Origin: Micromonospora parva
GTDB lineage: Bacteria; Actinomycetota; Actinomycetes; Mycobacteriales; Micromonosporaceae
DNA length: 64,000 nt
Direction of reading: 5' to 3'
NCBI RefSeq assembly: GCF_000718515.1
Contig: NZ_JNZS01000011.1
Span: 124,001 to 188,000 of the forward strand
This document shows positions 42,411-50,539 of the stretch, in pieces. Position numbers and translations under genes: made by a program. Below the pieces are notes generated by a model. That model did not search any database. It saw only the letters and a list, made by a program, of their open reading frames with translations, and had not been told where the DNA came from. Each line of letters begins with the position of its first letter. Within the stretch, counting starts at the first letter, position 1.

Positions 42411-43097
42411 GTGGCCAGATCATCGGGGATGCGACGACGCAAGGCCCGGTTGCGCACTGTCGCCCTGATCGGCATCGACGGTTCCGGCAAGACCACCCAG
42501 GCGCACCGGCTGGCCGACGCGCTGACCGCCGCCGGGCGACCCGCCAGGTACCGGCGCAACGCCAGTGGCCGGCGCTGGCTCGCCCGGCTCGCCCACCGAC
42601 TCGGCCGGCCCGACGCGCAACGGCTCGTCGGGCGCGACGGCGTGCTGGCCGTGGAGTCGGTGCTGCGCTGGCTCGCCATCGCGATCGCCCTGATCAGCTG
42701 TCTGCTCACCGGCCGGACGGCGGTGATGGACCGCTACTCGGCCTGCCAGTACGCGAGCATCCGGGCGCACGGCGGGCAGCGCTGGGAGCGGCTCGCCCGG
42801 GCCGGCTACCGGTTGTTCCCGACGCCGCAGGTGACCTTCCTGCTCTCCGTCGACCCGGCGGAGGCATACCGGCGCATCGAGGAACGCGGCACCGATCACG
42901 AGACGATGGGGTGGCTGACCGCCGCCGACACCGCCTACCGGGCGCTGCCCGAGTACCCCACCTTCGTGGTGGTGGACGCGGGCCGCCCGGCCGAGGAGGT
43001 GACCGAGCAGATCCAGGCGCACCTGGAGACCTGGCTGCCGTCGTCCGCGCCGGCCGGGGACGACCTGGGGTCGGTGGCGGCTCAGGCCCGCCCGTAG
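42411..43097 (+). CDS. Thymidylate kinase-like P-loop protein
   Basis: 228 residues from GTG 42411. P-loop LIGIDGSGKTTQAHRLADAL at about 20-39, then DRYSACQYASIRAHG as the DR-type motif after a hydrophobic strand, LLSVDPAEAYRRIEERG, and a lid region. It resembles thymidylate kinase but contains a membrane-like stretch (LRWLAIAIALISCLLTG), so it may act on a lipid or other nucleoside-like substrate. Starts at 42363 (ATG) and 42429 (ATG) are in frame; I chose 42411 from the P-loop distance and the GATAAT box. Its 3' end overlaps the convergent SDR gene by 16 bases. Confidence 0.8.
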   Translation: MARSSGMRRRKARLRTVALIGIDGSGKTTQAHRLADALTAAGRPARYRRNASGRRWLARLAHRLGRPDAQRLVGRDGVLAVESVLRWLAIAIALISCLLTGRTAVMDRYSACQYASIRAHGGQRWERLARAGYRLFPTPQVTFLLSVDPAEAYRRIEERGTDHETMGWLTAADTAYRALPEYPTFVVVDAGRPAEEVTEQIQAHLETWLPSSAPAGDDLGSVAAQARP

Positions 43098-43774
43098 ACC
43101 GGAACGGTGGCGCCGCTGGTCGGGGCGGACTCGTCCGACGCGAGGAACCGGATCACCGGCGCGATCTCGGCCGGGGTCACCCAGCGGGAATGGTCGGCGT
43201 TGGGCTGCGCGGCCCGGTTCGCCGGGGTGTCGATGACGCTGGGCAGCACGGTGTTGCACCGCACGTGCTGCGACCGGTACTCCACCGCCACCGCGTTGGC
43301 GAAGGCCAGCACCGCCGCCTTGGCCGTCGAGTAGCCGGCCGCGCCCCGGAACGGGGCGATCGCCGCGCGGGCCGAGACGCAGACCACCGCGCCGCCGCCG
43401 GACGCCACCAGGTGCGGCAGCGCGGCCCGGGTGACCAGGTAGGTCGGCCGCAGGTTGACGGTGAGCATCCGTTCGAACTCCTCGACCGGGGTCTCGTGCA
43501 CCAGCCCGCCGCTGGCGTACCCCCCGACCAGGTTGACCACCGCGCGCAGCGGCGCCGCCGGTTCGCCGAGCGCGGCCTCGACCGCCCGCGCCGCACCCGC
43601 CGGGTCGGCCAGGTCCGCGACCACCGGGACCACCCCCGCTGCCGCCGGCTCCGATCCGGGCCGGGCTTCCCGCTGCGGTACGACCACCCGCCAGCCCGCC
43701 TCGACGAACGCGGTGACGCCCCCCCCGCCGAGCCCGCCGGTACCTCCGGTCACCACCACGCTGCGCTCCGCCAT
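43082..43774 (-). CDS. Short-chain dehydrogenase/reductase
   Basis: 230 residues, classical SDR. Cofactor-binding VVVTGGTGGLGGGG, NLVGGYA (NNAG-like), Ser in CVSARAAI and YSTAK with catalytic Tyr/Lys. Asp in VVADLADP suggests nucleotide discrimination in the usual place. The substrate is not evident. The start is ATG 43774. It is convergent with and overlapping the thymidylate-kinase-like gene. Confidence 0.9.
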   Translation of the reverse strand: MAERSVVVTGGTGGLGGGGVTAFVEAGWRVVVPQREARPGSEPAAAGVVPVVADLADPAGAARAVEAALGEPAAPLRAVVNLVGGYASGGLVHETPVEEFERMLTVNLRPTYLVTRAALPHLVASGGGAVVCVSARAAIAPFRGAAGYSTAKAAVLAFANAVAVEYRSQHVRCNTVLPSVIDTPANRAAQPNADHSRWVTPAEIAPVIRFLASDESAPTSGATVPVYGRA

Positions 43775-43841
43775 ACCCCCCACGCTAGCCCCCATCCACC
43801 CCCACCCCACGCTCCCGCCCCCGCCCTCGCCACCCCTGCGT

Positions 43842-43899
43842 CGATCATCAAGGTGTTGCCGTGACACGCCGGGCCTGAGTGGCAACAACTTCACGATCA
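43842..43899. repeat. Imperfect palindrome, 19-base arms
   Basis: Arms 43842-43860 and 43881-43899 match at 15 of 19 positions around GTTGCC/GGCAAC. It lies in the short divergent gap between the SDR and epimerase genes, and is similar in style to the palindrome at 32308-32403 but with a different sequence. Confidence 0.65.
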
Positions 43900-43958
43900 C
43901 CGTCTGCCGTGGGCAGAGGGGTTGGGCTGGTCGGGTGTTGGGGGCGCAGGATCGCTGC

Positions 43959-44975
43959 ATGCGGATCCTCATCCTGGGTGGCACCCAGTTCCTCGGCCGG
44001 GCGACGGCCCGGCTCGCCGTCGAGCAGGGCCACGAGGTGACCTGCGCGGCAAGGGGAGTGTCCGGTGTCGTGCCGGCCGGGGCGCGGTTCGTCCCGGTCG
44101 ACCGCGATGATCCGCAGGCGCTCGCCCCGCTGGCCGACGCGGGCTTCGACGCCGTGATCGACGTGACCCGCCAGATCAGTCACGCCCGGCACGCGCTCGC
44201 CGCGCTCGCCGACCACGTCGGCCACTGGTCGTTCGTGTCCACGATCTCGGTGTACGCGGACAACACCACCCCGGGCCAGAGCGTCGCGGACGCGCCCGTG
44301 CTGCCGGCCGCCCCGGCGGACGTGGACGGTCCGGTCGGCCCGGATCACCGCTGGTACGGCGAGTGCAAGGTGAGCATCGAGGAGCTGGTCCGGCGGCGGA
44401 TGGGGGTGGACCGTTCGTTCATCTGCCGGCCCGGGTTGATCGTCGGCGCCGAGGACCCGAGCGACCGTTTCCCGTACTGGGTGCGGCGGCTGTCGGCCGG
44501 TGGTGAGGTGCTGGCCCCCGGAGCGCCGACCGACCGGGTGCAGTTCGTGGACGTCGCCGACCTGGCGGGTTGGTTGCTGCACGCCGCCGGCACCCGCCTC
44601 GGTGGCACGTACGACGGCATCGGACCGGCGATGACCCGGGCGGACCTGCTGGCCGGGGTCGCGGCCGGGCTGGACCTGGCAGAACCCGCCCTGACCTGGG
44701 TCGATCAGGAGTTCCTGATCTCCCACGACGTCCGCGAGTGGTCGGGGGAGCGGGCGCTGCCGCTGTGGGTGCGACTGCCGGAGTACGGCGGCCTGATGGA
44801 CCGCGACGCCCGACCCTCTCTGCACGCCGGGCTGGCGGTCCGTCCGCTGCCGGACACCGTTCGGGCGACCGCGTCCTGGATGGCAGCGCATCCGGCCGCC
44901 GTACGGCAGGGTGGTCTCGACCCGGCGGATGAGGCGGTGGTCCTGGGGGAGTGGCAGGCTGTGCGGGACCGGTGA
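43959..44975 (+). CDS. NAD-dependent epimerase/dehydratase family protein
   Basis: 338 residues, extended SDR fold. Cofactor loop ILGGTQFLGRATARL, DVTRQISHAR, SFVSTISVYADN, catalytic YGECK (Tyr and Lys) and RPGLIVG. The substrate is a nucleotide sugar or related compound, which I cannot specify. The start is ATG 43959. It is divergent from the SDR gene; no partner genes adjoin it. Confidence 0.9.
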   Translation: MRILILGGTQFLGRATARLAVEQGHEVTCAARGVSGVVPAGARFVPVDRDDPQALAPLADAGFDAVIDVTRQISHARHALAALADHVGHWSFVSTISVYADNTTPGQSVADAPVLPAAPADVDGPVGPDHRWYGECKVSIEELVRRRMGVDRSFICRPGLIVGAEDPSDRFPYWVRRLSAGGEVLAPGAPTDRVQFVDVADLAGWLLHAAGTRLGGTYDGIGPAMTRADLLAGVAAGLDLAEPALTWVDQEFLISHDVREWSGERALPLWVRLPEYGGLMDRDARPSLHAGLAVRPLPDTVRATASWMAAHPAAVRQGGLDPADEAVVLGEWQAVRDR

Positions 44976-45014
44976 TCCCGGCTGCCGACACTTTTCCCTA
45001 CCGGACAGTCATAG

Positions 45015-45049
45015 TTGACGCTCACGCCTGGTGAAAGTAAGTTTCACCC
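45015..45049 (+). promoter_or_regulatory. RpiR/murQ promoter and overlapping operator, probably leaderless
   Basis: -35 TTGACG (45015-45020), 17-base spacer, -10 TAAGTT (45038-45043); the GTG start is 6 bases after the -10, so transcription should begin at or next to the start codon. The palindrome GGTGAAA (45030-45036), GTAAG, TTTCACC (45042-45048) covers the -10 box. Spaced TGAAA/TTTCA half-sites are typical for RpiR-family proteins, so autoregulation is likely. Confidence 0.7.
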
Positions 45050-45964
45050 GTGGCGAAGAGTCCGAAGATTTCTGCGAGTCACGAGCCCGGTGGACTGATC
45101 GTCCACATCAGTGGGTTGCTGCCATCGCTGTCGCCCGCCGAGCAGCGGGTCGCCCGGCTGGTCGTCTCCGACCCGGCGGCCGCCGCCCGGCGGACAATCA
45201 CCGACCTCGCCACCGCAGCCGAGACGTCGGAGGCGACCGTCATCCGGTTCTGCCGTTCGGTGGGCATGGACGGTTACCCCCAGCTGCGCATCCGCCTCGC
45301 CGCCGAGGCCGCCCGGCGGATCGAGCCACCGGACGCCCGAGTGGTCGGCGGTGACATCCCGCCCGGCGCCGACCTCGCCCAGATCATCGCCACCATCGCG
45401 TTCAACGACGCCCGCGCCGTCGAGGAGACCGCCGAGCAACTCGACCCTGCCGTCTGCGAGCAGGTGGTCGAGGCGATCAGCGGCGCCGGTCGGATCGACA
45501 TCTACGGCGCCGGCGCCAGCGGCTTCGTCGCCTCGGACTTCCAGCAGAAGCTGCACCGCATCGGGCGGATCGCCTTCTACTTCCCGGACGTGCACACCGC
45601 GCTGACCTCGGCCGCCCTCCTGGGCCGGGGCGACGTGGCGATCGGCATCTCGCACACCGGCACCACCTCCGACGTGATCGAGGTGCTGGAGCAGGCCCGC
45701 ACGCGCGGTGCCGCGACAGTGGCCCTGACCAACTTCCCGCGCTCGCCGATCGCCGACGTGGCGGACTTCGTGTTGACCACGGCGGCCCGGGAGACCACCT
45801 ACCGCTCCGGCGCGACGGCCAGCCGGCTGGCCCAGCTCACCGTGGTCGACTGCCTCTTCGTCGGGGTGGCCGCCCGCAACCGTGCCCGGGCCCGCAAGGC
45901 CCTGGAGGCGACCGCCGAGGCGGTCCAGTCGCACCGGGTGGGTGCCAACCGGAGGCGGGCATGA
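45050..45964 (+). CDS. MurR/RpiR-family transcriptional regulator
   Basis: 304 residues. An N-terminal HTH_6 domain (SPAEQRVARLVVSDP ... TITDLATAAETSEATVIRFCR) precedes a SIS sugar-phosphate-binding domain (IDIYGAGASGFVASDFQQKL, GISHTGTTSDVIEVLE). The next gene is murQ with a 4-base overlap, so the effector is probably MurNAc-6-phosphate. It is unlike E. coli MurR only in being on the same strand as murQ. GTG 45050 immediately follows its own operator/promoter. Confidence 0.93.
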   Translation: MAKSPKISASHEPGGLIVHISGLLPSLSPAEQRVARLVVSDPAAAARRTITDLATAAETSEATVIRFCRSVGMDGYPQLRIRLAAEAARRIEPPDARVVGGDIPPGADLAQIIATIAFNDARAVEETAEQLDPAVCEQVVEAISGAGRIDIYGAGASGFVASDFQQKLHRIGRIAFYFPDVHTALTSAALLGRGDVAIGISHTGTTSDVIEVLEQARTRGAATVALTNFPRSPIADVADFVLTTAARETTYRSGATASRLAQLTVVDCLFVGVAARNRARARKALEATAEAVQSHRVGANRRRA

Positions 45965-46902
45965 CGGCCGGTGCGGAGATGCCCGCACCGCCCGCTCGCC
46001 CGACGGTCCGGGTGGGTGCTCCGACCGAACGGCGTAACCCGCTCAGCGTCGACCTGGACCTGATGTCGACCCGGGACGTGCTCACCGTGATCAACGACGC
46101 GGACCGGCGGGTGCCCGCCGCTGTCGCCGCGGTGCTCGACGAGATCGCCACCACCGTCGACCTGGCGGTCGAGGCGCTTCGCGGCGGTCACCGGGTGCAC
46201 TACTTCGGTGCCGGCACCTCCGGCCGACTGGGCGTGATCGACGCGGCCGAGCTGGCCCCCACCTTCAACTCGCCCCGGCACTGGTTCTGCGCACACCTCG
46301 CGGGCGGCCCGGACGCCATGTGGCGGGCCGTGGAGGACGCCGAGGACGATGACCGGGGCGGCGCGGTCGAAGCGGCCAGTTGTGTCCGCGCCGGGGACCT
46401 GGTGGTTGGTCTGGCGGCCAGCGGACGCACCCCGTACGTCCTCGGGGCGCTCGCCGCAGCCGGCGCCATCGACGCCTCCACGGTGCTGCTCTGCGCCAAT
46501 CCGGAGGCGGAGGCCGCCCGGTCGGTCGACGTGTTCATCGGGGTGGACACCGGACCCGAGGTGGTCACCGGGTCGACCCGGATGAAGGCGGGCACGGCGC
46601 AGAAGTTGGTGCTCAACACGTTCTCGACCGCCGTCATGGTGCGCCTGGGGCGGGTCTACTCGAACCTCATGATCGACATGGTGGCCACCAACGCGAAACT
46701 CCGCGGACGAATGATCTCAATTCTGGTCGAGGCCACCGGCTGCTCGGAGGAGATCTCCCGGCGGGCCCTCACCGAGGCCGACGGTGACCTGAAGACGGCG
46801 CTCGTCTCCCTCGTCTCCGGCGCCGAGATCGACGCCGCCCGGGCCGCGTTGGCCCGCTCGGCGGACCAGGTGCGCGGCGCCCTCGCCCTGCTCGCCTCCT
46901 AA
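45961..46902 (+). CDS. murQ: N-acetylmuramic acid 6-phosphate etherase
   Basis: 313 residues. It cleaves the lactyl ether of MurNAc-6-P to give GlcNAc-6-P and D-lactate in peptidoglycan recycling. MurQ motifs: ERRNPLSVDLDLMST, the SIS segment YFGAGTSGRLGVIDAAE with catalytic Glu in AAELAPTF, LAASGRTPYVLGAL, and GSTRMKAGTAQKLVLN. It overlaps the RpiR gene by 4 bases. No murP or MurNAc kinase gene lies beside it, so the substrate comes from a kinase or transporter elsewhere. Confidence 0.96.
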   Translation: MTAGAEMPAPPARPTVRVGAPTERRNPLSVDLDLMSTRDVLTVINDADRRVPAAVAAVLDEIATTVDLAVEALRGGHRVHYFGAGTSGRLGVIDAAELAPTFNSPRHWFCAHLAGGPDAMWRAVEDAEDDDRGGAVEAASCVRAGDLVVGLAASGRTPYVLGALAAAGAIDASTVLLCANPEAEAARSVDVFIGVDTGPEVVTGSTRMKAGTAQKLVLNTFSTAVMVRLGRVYSNLMIDMVATNAKLRGRMISILVEATGCSEEISRRALTEADGDLKTALVSLVSGAEIDAARAALARSADQVRGALALLAS

Positions 46903-47280
46903 CGCCGCCCACCCCCGGGAAGCGAACGGGGCTTCGGATTGTTCATCTGGCCCGGGGGTAATAACACCCCCGTGGATGAACCGACCGGTTCACCGGTGCG
47001 TATCTGGCAGTGAGCAGGATCGCATCGTGGTGGTGACCCGGGTCGCTGTCCCCCGCGGCGGGCGGTGTTGCCATGGTGCGGTAACCCGTACGTGGTGCCC
47101 AATGGTGAGCCCACCCGATGGGGTGCTGACAGCAAACATGGACCGTGCTCTCAGCTACTACTCAGGCATTCGTGACACTTTCGACTCACGGCGAGGAATC
47201 CCCGACACGTCTCATCTGTTGTGTAGGTGTCAGCACCGATGGGCACAGCAGAAGTTACCAGGGGCTGACAGGCGTGGGAA
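46903..47280. other. Intergenic region between murQ and the sigma gene
   Basis: 378 bases. Two mutually exclusive hairpins lie near the left end: 46911-46919 pairs with 46951-46959 (9 bp), and 46953-46959 pairs with 46966-46972 (7 bp). Further right, GGTGCTGACA (47122-47131) and TGTCAGCACC (47228-47237) form a perfect 10-base inverted repeat. The region should hold the sigma-gene promoter. I see no consensus -35/-10 pair and no open frame of note. Confidence 0.6.
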
Positions 47281-48270
47281 ATGGCAAGGAACCGGGCAAC
47301 CGGCGCGAGCGAGGGGACCGTGGGCAACGTGGACAAGAACATCGGCATGCGAACCGACGAGGTTGCCGAGGAGCGCGACCTGGTCGGCGTCTACCTGCAC
47401 GAGATCTCCCGGACGCCACTGCTGGACGCCGCCAAGGAGGTCGATCTCTCCAAGGCGATCGAGGCCGGCCTCTACGCCGAGCACCTGCTCGGTGAGGAAG
47501 CCGTTCCCGCCGGTGTCGACCGGGCTGACCTGGAGTGGCTGGTCGTCGAGGGGGAGCGGGCGAAGGACCTCTTCATCCGCGCCAACCTCCGGCTGGTCGT
47601 GTCGATCGCCCGGCGCTACGTACGCTCCGGGATGCCCATGCTGGACCTGATCCAGGAGGGCAACACCGGCCTCGTCCGGGCGGTCGAGAAGTTCGACTAC
47701 GAGCGTGGATACAAGTTCTCCACCTACGCCACCTGGTGGATTCGGCAGGCGATCAGCCGGGCGATCGCCCAGCAGGAGCGCACCGTCCGACTCCCGGTGC
47801 ACCTGGTGGAGGACGTCAACCGGATGCGCAACGTGGCGCGGCAGCTGACCCGCGAGTTGGGCAGCGACCCGGAGCCGGAGCAGATCGCCGCCTCCCTCGG
47901 CGTCACCGTCGAGCGGGTGAACGAGTTGCGCCGCTGGTCGCAGGACACCGTTTCGTTGGACACCCCGGTGGGTGACGACGGCGACACGAACCTCGGCGAC
48001 CTGGTCGCCGACAGTGACGCGCCGTCGCCCGAGGACATCGTGCTCAGCGGCCTGGAGCGGCAGCGCATCGAGGGGCTGCTCAACCACCTCGACGACCGGT
48101 CCGCCGGCATCATGCGGGCCCGCTACGGGCTGGAGGACGGCCGGGAGCACTCGCTCACCGAGGTCGCGTCCCGGTTCTCGCTGTCCCGCGAGCGGATCCG
48201 GCAGTTGGAGATCCAGGCCCTCGGCCGGCTCCGTGAGCTGGCCCGGGCAGAGGGGCTGCAGGCAGCCTGA
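47281..48270 (+). CDS. Group 2 RNA polymerase sigma factor (SigB/HrdA-like)
   Basis: 329 residues, sigma-70 family without region 1.1. Region 1.2 VGVYLHEISRTPLL, region 2 LRLVVSIARRYV ... LDLIQEGNTGLVRAVEKFDY and the promoter-melting YKFSTYATWWIRQA, region 3, and region 4.2 EVASRFSLSRERIRQLEI. This is a non-essential principal-like sigma factor, often linked to stress or development. ATG 47281 has a weak ribosome site; GTG 47320 is an in-frame alternative behind GAGGGG. Single gene, terminated by a perfect 20-bp hairpin. Confidence 0.93.
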   Translation: MARNRATGASEGTVGNVDKNIGMRTDEVAEERDLVGVYLHEISRTPLLDAAKEVDLSKAIEAGLYAEHLLGEEAVPAGVDRADLEWLVVEGERAKDLFIRANLRLVVSIARRYVRSGMPMLDLIQEGNTGLVRAVEKFDYERGYKFSTYATWWIRQAISRAIAQQERTVRLPVHLVEDVNRMRNVARQLTRELGSDPEPEQIAASLGVTVERVNELRRWSQDTVSLDTPVGDDGDTNLGDLVADSDAPSPEDIVLSGLERQRIEGLLNHLDDRSAGIMRARYGLEDGREHSLTEVASRFSLSRERIRQLEIQALGRLRELARAEGLQAA

Positions 48271-48283
48271 CCTGGTAGTAATG

Positions 48284-48330
48284 ACGGCGAACGGCCGGCG
48301 TCCGATAGGGGGACGCCGGCCGTTCGCCGT
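48284..48330. terminator. Perfect 20-bp hairpin, bidirectional terminator
   Basis: Arms 48284-48303 and 48311-48330 with loop GATAGGG lie between the convergent sigma and NlpC/P60 genes, 13 bases from each stop codon. Confidence 0.85.
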
Positions 48331-48343
48331 TTGCCGAGCGTGG

Positions 48344-49321
48344 TCAGCGAACCCGACCGTAGCCCTGGATGGGCATCATGTTCATGCCGCGCTTGAGCAC
48401 GTTGCGACCGGCGCTGGGCGCGTCGATCACCTGGCCGCCGCCCACGTAGAGGGCGACGTGCCCGAGCCCGCTGTAGAAGACCAGGTCGCCGGGGCTCAGG
48501 TCGCTTCGCCCGATGTGGGTGACCGCGCTCCACTGCATCCGGGTGTTGTGCGGCAGGGACTTCCCGGCCGCCCGCCAGGCCGCCGAGGTCAGCCCGGAAC
48601 AGTCGTACCCGTTCGGCCCGTCGCCTGCCCACACGTACGGCTTGCCGATCGCGCCGAACGCGTAGCGCACCGCTGTGCCGGCGGCACCGGACACGGCGGG
48701 CACGTTCTTCGCCTCGTTCTTCGCCGCCGTGGGCTCGGGTCGCTCGGTGGCGGCCCCGTACGCCTGCCGGCGCAGCTCGTACAGCCTGGCCAGGTCCTGC
48801 TCGATCTGCTTCTTACCCGCGGCGAGCTGGCGAGCCTGCGCGGCCTGCCGGGCCAGCGTGGCGTCCAGGCTGGCCTTCTCGTCGAGCAGTCGCTGCTGAC
48901 TGGCGGTGAAGCCGGAGATGCTCGCCTGCCGTTGGCGGGTCAACTGTTCGACGGTGCCGAGCCGGTCCAGCAGCGTGGCCGAACCCCCGGGACGCAGCAG
49001 CGCGTCAGCGGTGCGCAGGCTGCCGCTCTTGTACGCGGTGGAGGCGATCTTGGCGACGTCGGCCCGGCTCTGCTCGACCTGCTGTTCGAGCGGGCCGATG
49101 CGGGCCTGTAATCGGGCCACTGCGGCCTCGTTCGTCTTGATCTCCTCACGCAGCTTGTTGTACGACTCGACGACCCGCTCCAGCTCCGCCGAGGACGTCT
49201 CGATCCGGCGGGTCAGCTCGGCGGGGGACGGCTCGGCCTGGGCCACCGCCGTCGGGGCGATCAGCGCGGCGGACATGCCGACCAGCGCCACGGTGCGCAG
49301 CAGATTTCTCAGGGATGACAA
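48344..49321 (-). CDS. Secreted NlpC/P60 (C40) peptidoglycan hydrolase with coiled coil
   Basis: 325 residues from TTG 49321, chosen because GAGAGGGG lies about 9 bases upstream and the signal peptide starts directly; longer frames add unlikely Arg-rich residues. Signal peptide (to about 29, VAQA), long coiled coil (about 31-190, with ELTRRIETSSAELERVVESY start), then the C40 domain: Cys241 in YDCSGLT, His288 in GLGHVALYVG. This is the RipA/RPF-partner type of D,L-endopeptidase. Three candidate catalytic residues are kept; the third polar one is not clear. Its long leader (49322 on) may carry regulation. Confidence 0.93.
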   Translation of the reverse strand: MSSLRNLLRTVALVGMSAALIAPTAVAQAEPSPAELTRRIETSSAELERVVESYNKLREEIKTNEAAVARLQARIGPLEQQVEQSRADVAKIASTAYKSGSLRTADALLRPGGSATLLDRLGTVEQLTRQRQASISGFTASQQRLLDEKASLDATLARQAAQARQLAAGKKQIEQDLARLYELRRQAYGAATERPEPTAAKNEAKNVPAVSGAAGTAVRYAFGAIGKPYVWAGDGPNGYDCSGLTSAAWRAAGKSLPHNTRMQWSAVTHIGRSDLSPGDLVFYSGLGHVALYVGGGQVIDAPSAGRNVLKRGMNMMPIQGYGRVR

Positions 49322-49821
49322 GAGCGAAAGGCCCCTCTCCCACGGCCGCCGGGGCTGCTGATGCCCGCGACGACACCGGCCGGGGCCATCCGGGCGGACG
49401 GCACTGGGCCGGACCGGCTCGCCCAACCTAACCCGGGACGGATGTCACTCGCAGTTGAAGCAGTGGCGAAAGTTGGCGGAGTTGCCGGTCGTGGCCGGTG
49501 TGTTGGGTGGCGTCATCGTGGCTGATGACGACTCAGAAGGGGCGGATATAGCCCTTTCCGAGGGCCACTGACGGATATGCGACTTTCGTCGTTCCCGGCG
49601 CATGCCGCCGGTTTCCTGGTCGCCATAACCGATAAAACCCGAAATGGATGCTGTTTCTCGGCGATGTCACCCGTCGGGGCGAGCTGTCGGGAGCCCGCAA
49701 ATGCCCAGGTCGACTGGCAATGCCGAAACACAATGAAGTCCGGAGCCGGGAATCCCGTCGGCAGGTGGCGATGACTGTCACCGGCGGTCCACCCGGCCCA
49801 CCGTCCCCTGCGGGAGGAACC
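49322..49821. other. 500-bp divergent intergenic region
   Basis: This is the leader of the leftward NlpC/P60 gene and the promoter region of the rightward DUF6232-like gene. It is less GC-rich from 49560 to 49740 and carries two GGATAT motifs (49542-49547 and 49573-49578). I looked for a c-di-AMP riboswitch, common ahead of such hydrolases, and did not see its core motifs. No gene is supported. Confidence 0.5.
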
Positions 49822-50343
49822 GTGAATCGTGAAGGCGCAAAGACGCGACCGCCGCGAACGGTGCCGGGCGCCCGGTCGACCCTGCTGTACGCACGGCCCG
49901 GCATCATCGTGACCGTCGACCGGTTCACCGTCGGTCGCAACAGCTACCGGGTCGCCGACCTGACCCATCTGCGTACCACCCGAGGCCCGCACGACCGGAT
50001 CGCCGTCCGTGCCGTCGTCCTCACCGCCAGCATGCTCGGCGGGGTGGGGGTGCTCCTCGGCTTCACCGGCGGTCTGCAACGTCTCACCGCCGAGGCGTAC
50101 CTGATCCTCGGTGCGGTGTTCCTGCTCCCGGCCGCGCTCGCAGTGGTCGGTGACCGCTGGCGGCCGCCGCCCCACGAGCTGTGGGGGTGGTACCGGGGGA
50201 CGGAGGTGCTGCTGTTCAGCGCCGACGACGAACGGCAGTTCGGCCAGGTCACCCGGTCGCTGCTGCGGGCCCGGGAGGTCAACCGCTACGGCGGCTGGGT
50301 CGATCCGCTCGCCGCAGCGGACCCGTGGCGGCCCAGCCGCTGA
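49822..50343 (+). CDS. Small membrane protein of the DUF6232 type
   Basis: 173 residues from GTG 49822 (GGGAGG 4 bases upstream); ATG 49771 is an in-frame alternative. A conserved TLLYARPGIIVTVDRFTVG block is followed by YRVADLTHLRTTRG, then two transmembrane helices (AVVLTASMLGGVGVLLGF and YLILGAVFLLPAALAVVGD) and a cytoplasmic tail ending WRPSR. The pattern fits DUF6232-family proteins of actinomycetes. Function is unknown. Confidence 0.75.
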   Translation: MNREGAKTRPPRTVPGARSTLLYARPGIIVTVDRFTVGRNSYRVADLTHLRTTRGPHDRIAVRAVVLTASMLGGVGVLLGFTGGLQRLTAEAYLILGAVFLLPAALAVVGDRWRPPPHELWGWYRGTEVLLFSADDERQFGQVTRSLLRAREVNRYGGWVDPLAAADPWRPSR

Positions 50344-50354
50344 CGCGCCCCGAT

Positions 50355-50394
50355 CCGCCCAGATGATCCTCCGCCGGCTGACCAGTCTGGGCGG
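50355..50394 (+). terminator. 9-bp hairpin after the DUF6232-like gene
   Basis: Arms 50355-50363 and 50386-50394 pair perfectly with a 22-base loop, 12 bases past the stop. Confidence 0.55.
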
Positions 50395-50539
50395 TGCGGA
50401 CCCTTACGCCCCAGCAGGCCGTGTTTCGGCGCTTGACGCATCAGGCGTGAACTCACTGATCTTGAATATTGAAAACTGAAGATCCCCTCAGTATGTTGAG
50501 CGCGCCGCAGCGGCGGATCGATCAACACGGGGGCTGTTC

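Noticed and set aside
49322..49821. c-di-AMP riboswitch ahead of the NlpC/P60 gene
   Set aside because: The class is common before such hydrolases, but I did not find its conserved core segments in the leader on the correct strand.
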